A stretch of 64,000 nt of DNA from Collinsella sp. UBA6357 (GTDB taxonomy: Bacteria; Actinomycetota; Coriobacteriia; Coriobacteriales; Coriobacteriaceae). Location: positions 119,414 to 183,413 of the forward strand of contig DJRP01000034.1 of NCBI GenBank assembly GCA_002437815.1, read 5' to 3'. The notes under the pieces were generated by a model. It saw only the letters and a program-made list of their open reading frames with translations. It did no database searches and had not been told where the DNA came from. The position numbers and the translations under genes were made by a program. Shown here in pieces: positions 53,166 through 60,313 of this stretch; within the stretch, counting starts at the first letter, position 1; every line of letters starts with the position of its first letter.

Positions 53166-54107
53166 ATGAAGATGATCCTCACCGTTACGATGAACCCTTC
53201 CGTGGATACGCGCTATCAGCTCGATAAGCTCATCATCGACGACGTCAACCGCGTGACGCCCGAGAAGACGGCCGGTGGCAAGGGCCTCAACGTGAGCCGC
53301 GTGCTGCTCCAGCTGGGCGACGACGTGGTGGCGACCGGTCTTTTGGGCGGCCACATGGGCGCCTACATGGCCGAGCTCATGGACGCCGACGGGGTTAAGA
53401 ACGATTTTGTGCCCATTAAGGGCGAGACCCGCATCTGTCTCAATATCCTGCATGAGGGCAACCAGACCGAGCTGCTCGAGAGCGGTCCTCAGATCGCGCC
53501 CGAGGAGCTCGAGGCCTTCACGGCCAAGTTTGCCGAGCTCGCCGGCAAGGCCGACGTCGTGACGCTCTCCGGCTCGCTGCCGCGCGGCGTTGATGCCGGC
53601 TATTATGCCGAGCTGGTGAAGATCGCCACCAAGGCCGGCGCCAAGGTCCTGCTCGACACTTCGGGTGCTTCGCTCGACGCGGCGCTCGCCTCCGACGTCA
53701 AGCCCGAGCTCGTCAAGCCCAACCTTACCGAGATCAACGGCCTTCTGGGCACGAGTTTCACGACCGATGATGTTGACGCCCTGCGCGAGGCCCTAGCTGC
53801 CGATGCGCGTTTTGCCGACATTCCCTGGGTCGTTGTATCCATGGGCGCCGCCGGTTCCGTGGGCTTCCACAACGGTCGCGCCTTCCGTGCCGTGACGCCT
53901 AACATCCCGGCCGTCAACGCCACCGGCTCGGGTGACTCGACCATCGCCGGCTTCGCACATGCCATCGCCGCCGACGCCGATGACGTCACGGTGCTCAAGA
54001 CCGCCAACACCTGCGGTAAGCTCAATGCCATGGATCCCAAGACCGGCCATCTGGTCATCGAGAAGTGGGACGAGGTTTACAACGCCGTCGAGGTCACTGA
54101 ACTGTAA
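53166..54107 (+). CDS. lacC: Tagatose-6-phosphate kinase LacC (PfkB family)
   Basis: 313 residues, ribokinase/PfkB family. ILTVTMNPSVDTRYQLD, AGGKGLNVSRVL and the ATP/catalytic segment NATGSGDSTIAGF (catalytic Asp in GSGDS) are in place. It phosphorylates tagatose-6-P (or fructose-1-P) at the next position; the lacA/lacB neighbours and aldolase support the tagatose route. ATG 53166 follows GGGACAGGAG. Ends at a good terminator. Confidence 0.88.
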   Translation: MKMILTVTMNPSVDTRYQLDKLIIDDVNRVTPEKTAGGKGLNVSRVLLQLGDDVVATGLLGGHMGAYMAELMDADGVKNDFVPIKGETRICLNILHEGNQTELLESGPQIAPEELEAFTAKFAELAGKADVVTLSGSLPRGVDAGYYAELVKIATKAGAKVLLDTSGASLDAALASDVKPELVKPNLTEINGLLGTSFTTDDVDALREALAADARFADIPWVVVSMGAAGSVGFHNGRAFRAVTPNIPAVNATGSGDSTIAGFAHAIAADADDVTVLKTANTCGKLNAMDPKTGHLVIEKWDEVYNAVEVTEL

Positions 54108-54134
54108 GCAGTAACATATACTGTTAGCGATTGT

Positions 54135-54172
54135 TGGGACGCTTTGCCCGGAGCAAGGTGTCCCATTTTTTG
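54135..54172 (+). terminator. Terminator of lacC
   Basis: Stem TGGGAC(g)CTTTGC with GCAAGG(t)GTCCCA, then TTTTTT; the T run is followed within 20 bases by the flavoprotein gene. Confidence 0.8.
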
Positions 54173-54191
54173 TATGCGAGATAGGAGCACC

Positions 54192-55352
54192 ATGGAGATC
54201 ACCAAGGATATCCGCTACATCGGCGTCAACGACCACGACATCGATCTGTTCGAGGGGCAGTACGACGTGTCCGAGAATGGCATGGCGTACAACAGTTATG
54301 CCATCTTAGGTGAGAAGATCGCCGTTATGGACTCGGTTGATGCGAACTTCGTAGACGAGTGGCTCGGCAACCTCGAGGGTGTACTCGAGGGCCGCACTCC
54401 CGACTATCTGGTCGTTCATCACATGGAGCCCGACCACTCCGCCGGTATTGCCGTCTTCATGGAGCGCTATCCGCAGGCACAGATCGTGGCAAGCATGGGC
54501 GCTTTCCGCATGATGGTCAATTATTTCGGTACCGACTACCCCGAGCGCAAGATCGTCGTCAAGGACGGCAGCGAGCTCGACCTGGGCGACCATGCCCTGA
54601 CGTTTGTGAGCGCGCCCAATGTCCATTGGCCCGAGGTTATGTTCTCCTATGACGCTGCTGACAAGGTGTTGTTCTCGGCCGACGGCTTTGGCAAGTTTGG
54701 CGCCAACGACATCGAGGATCCGGAAGGGTGGGCCTGCGAGGCGCGCCGCTACTACTTTGGCATCGTGGGCAAGTTCGGTAAGAACGTGCAGGCGGCGCTC
54801 AAGAAGGCTGCCGGTCTCGACATCCAGATCATCTGCCCGCTCCATGGCCCCGTGCTCAAGGAGAACTTGGGCTACTACCTCGATACCTACAACACTTGGT
54901 CGAGCTATGAGCCCGAGGATCAGGGCGTGACGATCGCCTATGCGAGCGTCTACGGCCACGTCAAGCAGGCCGCCGAGGAGCTCGCGGTGGCGCTGCGCGA
55001 GCGCGGGCAGGAGGTGTCACTGTTCGACCTGGCGCGCGACGACATGGCAGAGGCCGTCGAGGACGCGTTCCGCTATGATCGCCTGGTGCTCGCCAGTATC
55101 ACCTATCAGGGCGATATCTTCCCGTTCATGAGCACGTTCATCCATACGCTTGCCGAGCACGCCTATCAGAACCGCACCGTCGCGCTCATCGAGGGCGCGA
55201 GCTGGGCTCCTGCTGCCGCTAAAGTCATGACCAAGCAGCTCGAGGAGATGAAGGACATCACCCTGGCCCAGAACAAGGTCACCGTTATGGGTGCGCTTGA
55301 TGACGCATCGCGCTCGCAGATCGCGACCCTCGCGGACGAACTGGCTAAATAA
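54192..55352 (+). CDS. Flavodiiron protein (A-type flavoprotein, O2 or NO reductase)
   Basis: 386 residues: an N-terminal beta-lactamase-like diiron domain (HHMEPDHSAG, NVHWPEVMF, SADGFGKFG, PLHGPVL give the His/Glu/Asp metal ligands) and a C-terminal flavodoxin domain with the FMN loop YASVYGHVKQAA. Such proteins reduce O2 or NO and protect anaerobes. No rubredoxin domain is fused. ATG 54192 has TAGGAGC upstream. It is transcribed after lacC with its own strong terminator. Confidence 0.93.
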   Translation: MEITKDIRYIGVNDHDIDLFEGQYDVSENGMAYNSYAILGEKIAVMDSVDANFVDEWLGNLEGVLEGRTPDYLVVHHMEPDHSAGIAVFMERYPQAQIVASMGAFRMMVNYFGTDYPERKIVVKDGSELDLGDHALTFVSAPNVHWPEVMFSYDAADKVLFSADGFGKFGANDIEDPEGWACEARRYYFGIVGKFGKNVQAALKKAAGLDIQIICPLHGPVLKENLGYYLDTYNTWSSYEPEDQGVTIAYASVYGHVKQAAEELAVALRERGQEVSLFDLARDDMAEAVEDAFRYDRLVLASITYQGDIFPFMSTFIHTLAEHAYQNRTVALIEGASWAPAAAKVMTKQLEEMKDITLAQNKVTVMGALDDASRSQIATLADELAK

Positions 55353-55381
55353 CCCGTGCGGACGGGTATCGAGAGCCCGAG

Positions 55382-55418
55382 ACGGGCGGCAAACGTTCGG
55401 TTTGCCGCCCGTTTTTTA
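55382..55418 (+). terminator. Terminator of the flavodiiron gene
   Basis: ACGGGCGGCAAAC (55382-55394) with GTTTGCCGCCCGT (55400-55412), then TTTTT. Confidence 0.92.
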
Positions 55419-55427
55419 TCCTCACAC

Positions 55428-55552
55428 ACGTTATGTGTAGGTTAAACGCGATGGGCCGTATACATCTATATATGTCGCAGCTTTGACCTGCGGTTTTAGT
55501 ACGCGCATAGGGCAGTATATCGGCTCGTTTGAGATGAACCTACACATAACGT
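55428..55552. repeat. Palindromic intergenic element, ACGTTATGTGTAGGTT arms (second copy)
   Basis: Perfect 16-bp arms (55428-55443, 55537-55552) with core GACCTGCGGTTTTAG at 55485-55499; length 125 nt with the core 58 nt in, as at 50551-50675. The two copies are direct repeats of the whole unit and flank lacA to the flavodiiron gene. Confidence 0.88.
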
Positions 55553-55573
55553 TAGTTGGTTGGATTTAAAGGC

Positions 55574-56371
55574 CTATGAAAGTAGCAGTCGAGGGCGCTT
55601 TTCTTGGTCGAGATCCTCGATTGCGGCATCAACGGCACCGCTGGGGTCGCTATCCATCACGATGGTATCGAGATCTTCGAGCCCGGCGAAGCGATACATG
55701 CCACGCGCGCTTGCTTTGCTGGCGTCCATAAGGGCGCAAGAACGATCGGCGGCGTCGATTATCGCGGCTTTGAGCTCGGCCATCTGGGGAAAGTCGGTCA
55801 TGAGTCCTCGGCTTGTTACAAAGGCGCCCGGACATATTATTGCGAGATCGGCATGGAGTGTCTCAAGTGCGTGCATGGTGAGCGGGCCGTACAAATAACG
55901 GTGCCCTTTGCGCAGGGCCCCACCCAGCATCACGACGTCAACCGTGGGCATGCTCTCGTCGATGAAGTCAGCGATGGTGATATCGGCGGTGATGACGGTG
56001 ATGCCTTCGCGTTCGTCAAGCGTGCGGACGAACTCGAGCGCCGTGGTGCCCGAGTCGACGAGGAGCGTGTCACCGTCGTTCACGAGGTCGATCGCGGCGC
56101 GTGCGATCGCCTGCTTGGCCGCGACGTTGACGTTGACGCGTCGATCTTGGGTCGAGACGGTGAGCCGCTTGTGGAGCGATACGGCGCCGCCGTGGGTGCG
56201 ACGGAGCTTGCCGGCGTCGGCTAAGGCGTCGAGGTCGCCGCGTGCCGTGACGGACGAGACGCCGAAGGTGCGGGCGATGTCGGCCACCTGTACCGACGCA
56301 TTATGCTCGAGCATCTCCATGATGGCGCTGCGGCGCTCATCGGCGAAGGCTCGTTGGGGTTTGGCGGGCAT
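55574..56371 (-). CDS. DeoR-family regulator divergent from the aldolase gene
   Basis: 265 residues. HTH at about 10-60 (AIMEMLEHNASVQVADIARTFGVSSVTARGDLDALADAGKL, THGGAV), then the sugar-phosphate sensor (LLVDSGTTALEFV, VITADITIADFI, MLGGALRKG). Start at 56371 with AAGGAGG upstream. It faces the aldolase gene, with two inverted repeats in the shared 407-nt region, so it likely represses itself and the aldolase. Confidence 0.9.
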   Translation of the reverse strand: MPAKPQRAFADERRSAIMEMLEHNASVQVADIARTFGVSSVTARGDLDALADAGKLRRTHGGAVSLHKRLTVSTQDRRVNVNVAAKQAIARAAIDLVNDGDTLLVDSGTTALEFVRTLDEREGITVITADITIADFIDESMPTVDVVMLGGALRKGHRYLYGPLTMHALETLHADLAIICPGAFVTSRGLMTDFPQMAELKAAIIDAADRSCALMDASKASARGMYRFAGLEDLDTIVMDSDPSGAVDAAIEDLDQEKRPRLLLS

Positions 56372-56778
56372 GGAACCTCCTTGGCTGCTATCTTGGCTGT
56401 AAGATTTTGGACTTAAACGTGAAGGAAATGTGTCGATATGATTTTCCTTCATTTTCTTTTTAGCAAAGCAATCAACTTATTTTTACTTTCGTTTTACACA
56501 AACGAAAGTATTCGGAAGGCCCTGGGCCCGTGTGCCCAAGATGCGCGGCGTGCGTTTTCGCGGAAGGAGATGCCTGGAAAGCGACGGACGGGGAAGTTCC
56601 GTTTGCGATATCGTTTCGTTTGCTTTGCGACGCTCGTCGATCGAGATCGCTGCGGCGTCAGCGGCCATACCTGCGATTTCGTACAATAACTTCAGTTAAC
56701 CGCACGGGCGCATGGGGTTCGCGCGGAGCCGTAACGATCGCCCGCGCATGGCGCGGCGAGGGAGAGGAGCACACGCTC
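56372..56778. promoter_or_regulatory. Divergent control region of deoR2 and aldolase
   Basis: 407 nt. A perfect palindrome ACTTTCGTTT-TACAC-AAACGAAAGT lies at 56485-56509, and TGAAGGAAA (56420-56428) pairs with TTTCCTTCA (56443-56451). Both are suitable DeoR operators. The 200 bases before the aldolase start show no further structure apart from GAGGAG. Confidence 0.6.
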
Positions 56779-57636
56779 ATGGCACTTGTCACTACCGAAA
56801 AGATGCTCAAGGACGCTCAGGCCGGCCACTACGCCGTCGGTGCGTTCAACGTCGAGAACCTCGAGTTCGTCATGGCCGTTCTGGCCGCCGCCGAGGAGAC
56901 CAAGTCCCCCGTCATCATGCAGACCACCCCGGGCACCATCAAGACTGCCGGTCTCGATTACTTCTACGGCATGGTCAAAGCTGCCGCTGAGCGTGCCACC
57001 GTTCCCGTTGCCCTGCACCTCGACCACGGTGATGGCTACGATCGCTGCATGCAGGCCTTCCGCACCGGCTACACCTCCGTCATGATCGACGGCTCCCATG
57101 AGTCCTTCGAGGACAACATCGCCCTCACCAAGTCCGTCGCCGATGCCGGCCGTGCCATGGGCGTGCCTGTCGAGGCCGAGCTCGGCAAAGTTGGCGGCAA
57201 GGAGGACGACGGCCCCGCGGTCGAGGGCGAGAGCCCCTACACCGACCCGGTCGAGGCCAAGGAGTTCGTCGAGCGCACCGGCTGCACCTCGCTTGCCATC
57301 GGCGTCGGCACCAGCCACGGTGTCTACACCAGCGATCCGCATATCGAGCAGTCCGTGGTCAAGGCCATCCGCGAGGCCGTCGATGTGCCGCTGGTCCTGC
57401 ACGGTACCTCCGGTGTGCCCGACGAGCAGGTTGCCGAGGCTGTGAAGAACGGCATCTGCAAGGTCAACTACGCCACTGAGTTGCGCCAGGCCTACACCAA
57501 GGGCTTCATGGCCTATATGGCCGAGAATCCCGCTTGCTTTGATCCCAAGAAGCCGGCCAAGCAGGGCATGCACGAGATTACCGAGCTCGTCAAGATTCGC
57601 ATGACCAACCTCAACTCCGTGGGCAAGGCAGAGTAA
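56779..57636 (+). CDS. Class II tagatose/fructose-bisphosphate aldolase
   Basis: 285 residues, zinc-dependent. AGHYAVGAFNVENLEFV, the metal/catalytic HLDHGDGYD, EAELGKVGGKED (monovalent-ion loop), GVGTSHGVY and VLHGTSGVPDEQ are the class II signature in order. The length and the SHGVY-type loop fit GatY/KbaY/AgaY as well as Fba. With LacA/B/C in the window, tagatose-1,6-bisphosphate cleavage is the likely main job. It is the final step for both sugar routes. Confidence 0.9.
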   Translation: MALVTTEKMLKDAQAGHYAVGAFNVENLEFVMAVLAAAEETKSPVIMQTTPGTIKTAGLDYFYGMVKAAAERATVPVALHLDHGDGYDRCMQAFRTGYTSVMIDGSHESFEDNIALTKSVADAGRAMGVPVEAELGKVGGKEDDGPAVEGESPYTDPVEAKEFVERTGCTSLAIGVGTSHGVYTSDPHIEQSVVKAIREAVDVPLVLHGTSGVPDEQVAEAVKNGICKVNYATELRQAYTKGFMAYMAENPACFDPKKPAKQGMHEITELVKIRMTNLNSVGKAE

Positions 57637-57660
57637 CAGCAAGGGTACTCCGATCCCACC

Positions 57661-57810
57661 GGGTTTTCGGAAGGGGCTGCGGCCCACTCCCCAGAACGTC
57701 CTCACGCAATAAAGGCTCCCGTCGCCTAGCTTCTTTGAAGCGTTGGCGGCGGGAGCCTTCTGCGTTGCGGAATGTTCTGGGGAGTGGGCCGCAGCCCCTT
57801 CCGAAAACCC
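57661..57810. repeat. 150-nt near-continuous hairpin with 37-bp perfect arms
   Basis: Arms 57661-57697 and 57774-57810 are exact complements (start GGGTTTTCGGAAGGGGCTGC). The 76-nt loop holds a nested 15-bp stem, AAGGCTCCCGTCGCC with GGCGGCGGGAGCCTT (one mismatch), and ACGCA/TGCGT closing pairs. It lies 25 bases after the aldolase stop. No T tract follows it. Confidence 0.9.
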
Positions 57811-58324
57811 TGCTCGGTTGCCCTTGTGGCGTTAAGGCGGGAAAGAGGGCGCGCCTAAAATACTTCTGCTTGCTTGAGCGGACGTGTGCTCAGCGCGTTG
57901 ATGAGCTTGTCCATCGACGTTCGCAAGTTGAGTCGCTGATCTTGCGAACGATGCTTGTCAAAGGTGGGGGAGTCGAGGAGACCGTTTCTCTGTGTCGGGG
58001 GGAAGGAGAAAAAGTCTGCACGTTGGGATGGCTGCATGTGAAGTGCGTCATTGGAAGAATGCATGCGTTGCGGCCTCCTCGATGTCCACCAAAAGTGACG
58101 CGCGCGGGGTGTGCTGCTGTGTCCCGTGCGCTGAGTGCATTATGCCCCCGTGGCGGTTAAGGAAGTGCTAAAGAAAGGCTTAACGCTTGTTGGCTTAGTA
58201 ATAAAACCGCAGGTAGAACGCTATTAATTACGTATTTGCAATGCGTTGTACTTTAAGGCGCCCTTAAGGTTGATGATCAAACGTTGGAGCTGTGATGGGT
58301 GTGGAAGGGGAGTGGCGGCGCTGG
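57811..58324. other. Gap between the 150-nt hairpin and mutT-vsr
   Basis: About 514 nt. Only a doubtful small ORF (57855-58064, minus) and one exact AAAACCGCAGGT (58203-58214) are visible. Around the latter, AACGC (58183-58187) and GCGTT (58243-58247) lie at similar distances, hinting at a degenerate palindromic element. Otherwise nothing recognisable. Confidence 0.4.
57855..58064 (-). CDS. Doubtful small ORF (69 residues)
   Basis: Included because GGAGG lies nine bases before ATG 58064 on the minus strand in an otherwise empty region. The product (Ser, Arg, Gln and Leu rich) has no membrane segment or recognised motif, and base composition is not clearly gene-like. It may be spurious. Confidence 0.22.
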   Translation of the reverse strand: MHSSNDALHMQPSQRADFFSFPPTQRNGLLDSPTFDKHRSQDQRLNLRTSMDKLINALSTRPLKQAEVF

Positions 58325-59320
58325 CTAGCGGTGGGCTGCCCTGCGCACCTGCCCGATCACGGACGCCATGGTGGCATCGATTCGATCACGTTTGAGCTGA
58401 CATTCCCAGATGGTGATAGGTGTCCAGCCCATCCGTTTGAGCTCGTCTACGGCAGCTTGATCGCGTTCGACGTTGCGGGTGAACTTTTTCTGCCAAAACT
58501 CGACGTTACGCTTGGGCATGCTGGGATTGCAGTGAGGGCAGCGGTGCCAAAAACAGCCGTTGACAAAGATGGCGATCTTGCGTCCCGGAAAGGCGATGTC
58601 GGGCTTGCCGGGAACCTTCCATTGCAGACGATATCCCGTGAGCCCGGCCGCGCGCAGGCGTTGGCGTACGATCAGCTCGGGTTTGGTATTGGCGCGTTTG
58701 TTGCCATGCATTGACTTTTTGATGGCCGCGCGACGCCGTACGAGCTCGCGCTCGTCGGCAGAAAGATCGGTGGTATCGATGCCGTCGAGCAGTCCCGGCT
58801 TGGATTTTTTACGGCCATGGTGTTTTGATCTGCCTTTGGGCTCATGAGGTTTGGCGGTTTTGGATTCTTCGGCGCCGGCGTCGCCATCGGTCGTACCGGC
58901 CGGGCGGTCCAACCGCTCGTCCTTGAGGCGAATAAGTTCGTCGATCAGCCCTTTGTCTGCGGGCATCCATTCGAGTGTGGCGAGGGAGCGACGAGGTACC
59001 CAACGCAGGTCGAGTTGTCGGTCGTGCTTGCTCGGTTCGTTCGAGCCGTCTTCGAGGCTGCAGTAATAGCATTCCATGGACAGGTGAAAATCGGGGTAGT
59101 CAAACTCCACGGTATAGAAGTCGCGTAGGTTGGTGACGCGCACCTGAAGCTCTTCATGCAGCTCGCGGCGCAAGGCGTTCTCAGCGGTCTCGCCTCGCTC
59201 AACTTTGCCGCCGGGAAACTCCCATAGGCCTTTCATGTCGCCGTAACCACGTTGCACGGCGAGCATCTCGTCGGATCCGTCGCGGCGGATGACGCCGGCG
59301 GCCACATGGATGGTTTTCAA
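58325..59320 (-). CDS. MutT (Nudix) - Vsr endonuclease fusion protein
   Basis: 331 residues in one frame. Residues 1-135 are a Nudix hydrolase of the MutT/8-oxo-dGTPase type, with box G38-x5-E44-x7-R52-E-L-x-E56-E57 (the final Gly is Gln). A linker at about 140-200 is rich in charged residues. Residues 204-331 are a very-short-patch repair endonuclease: NTKPELIVRQRLRAAG, catalytic Asp241 (KPDIAF), GCFWHRCPHC with Cys256, His259 and zinc ligands, FWQKKFTRNVERD, and WEC (Cys307). TTG 59320 follows GAGGAGGAA. No dcm-type methylase is nearby. Confidence 0.88.
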   Translation of the reverse strand: MKTIHVAAGVIRRDGSDEMLAVQRGYGDMKGLWEFPGGKVERGETAENALRRELHEELQVRVTNLRDFYTVEFDYPDFHLSMECYYCSLEDGSNEPSKHDRQLDLRWVPRRSLATLEWMPADKGLIDELIRLKDERLDRPAGTTDGDAGAEESKTAKPHEPKGRSKHHGRKKSKPGLLDGIDTTDLSADERELVRRRAAIKKSMHGNKRANTKPELIVRQRLRAAGLTGYRLQWKVPGKPDIAFPGRKIAIFVNGCFWHRCPHCNPSMPKRNVEFWQKKFTRNVERDQAAVDELKRMGWTPITIWECQLKRDRIDATMASVIGQVRRAAHR

Positions 59321-59345
59321 CGGCTTCCTCCTCGGTAATGCGTTA

Positions 59346-59417
59346 TTTAGGACGGGGTCGTTTTGCTCATTCGATCTTGAAATCCATGCCGGATGAACAT
59401 GGCGACCCCGTCCTAAA
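59346..59417. repeat. 15-bp inverted repeat in the mutT-vsr/bceA intergenic region
   Basis: TTTAGGACGGGGTCG (59346-59360) is exactly complementary to 59403-59417, with a 42-nt loop. It lies 25 bases upstream of the TTG start of mutT-vsr, hence in its leader or promoter. Confidence 0.7.
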
Positions 59418-59527
59418 AAACACATCTTACAGAACGGTAAGTGACATGTAAGCCTAATCGATGGTAGCCGAGCCGTCCTGTTGCGACCATAGGTATCGTA
59501 AACTCCAGGCAAGAAGGGATCGGTGCT

Positions 59528-60313
59528 ATGCATACGCTGGACAATACGACGCATGTGCTAGACGTGCAACATCTCGAGAAAGTCTACGGCAGCCGCGGCA
59601 ACGTGACACGTGCCTTGAACGATGTGTCGTTTACCGTAGATCGGGGCGAGTTCGTCGGTATCATGGGTGCCTCGGGTTCGGGCAAGTCGACGCTTCTCAA
59701 CTGCGTCTCGACGATCGATGCCCCCACGAGCGGGCACATTATCATCAACGGCCAAGATGTCACGGCTATGAAGTCGTCAAAGCTTTCACAGTTTCGTCGC
59801 GAGCAGCTCGGTTTTATTTTCCAGGACTCCAACCTGCTCGATACGCTCACGGCTCGCGAAAATATCGCCTTGCCGCTCACCATCGCACGCGTGAGCCCGG
59901 TCGAGATCAAGACCCGCGTGCAGGACGTTGCGGCGCGCCTGTCCATCAGTCAGGTGCTCGACAAGTACCCGTACCAGATGTCAGGCGGCCAGCAGCAGCG
60001 CGTCGCCGCCTGTCGCGCGCTCGTGACCGACCCCACCATGATCATGGCCGATGAACCCACGGGCGCCCTCGATTCCAAGAGCGCGCGCCTGCTGCTCGAG
60101 AGTCTGGAGGCGCTCAACAACCGTCTGCGCGCGACAGTGCTCATGGTCACACATGACAGCTTTGCTGCGAGCTATACGAGCCGCGTGCTCTTTATCCGCG
60201 ACGGCAAGGTCTTCACTGAGCTCCGTCGCGGCGATGCCGATCGTCGTGCGTTCTTCGACCGCATCATGGAAGTCGTGGCCATGATGGGTGGTGAGGGTTC
60301 CGATGCTCTGTAA
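59528..60313 (+). CDS. ABC transporter ATP-binding protein, BceA/MacB type
   Basis: 261 residues with Walker [11 protein letters not shown]-loop FIFQDSN, signature [16 protein letters not shown], Walker [14 protein letters not shown] and H-loop VTHD. It ends ten bases inside the next gene. The pair with a long FtsX-type permease is typical of BceAB peptide-antibiotic detoxification or sensing systems. The usual BceRS two-component pair is absent; a membrane LuxR regulator follows instead. Confidence 0.93.
   Translation: MHTLDNTTHVLDVQHLEKVYGSRGNVTRALNDVSFTVDRGEFVGIMGASGSGKSTLLNCVSTIDAPTSGHIIINGQDVTAMKSSKLSQFRREQLGFIFQDSNLLDTLTARENIALPLTIARVSPVEIKTRVQDVAARLSISQVLDKYPYQMSGGQQQRVAACRALVTDPTMIMADEPTGALDSKSARLLLESLEALNNRLRATVLMVTHDSFAASYTSRVLFIRDGKVFTELRRGDADRRAFFDRIMEVVAMMGGEGSDAL

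Noticed and set aside
50551..55552. Composite transposon
   Set aside because: No transposase gene and no target duplication are visible; only the matched element pair is reported.
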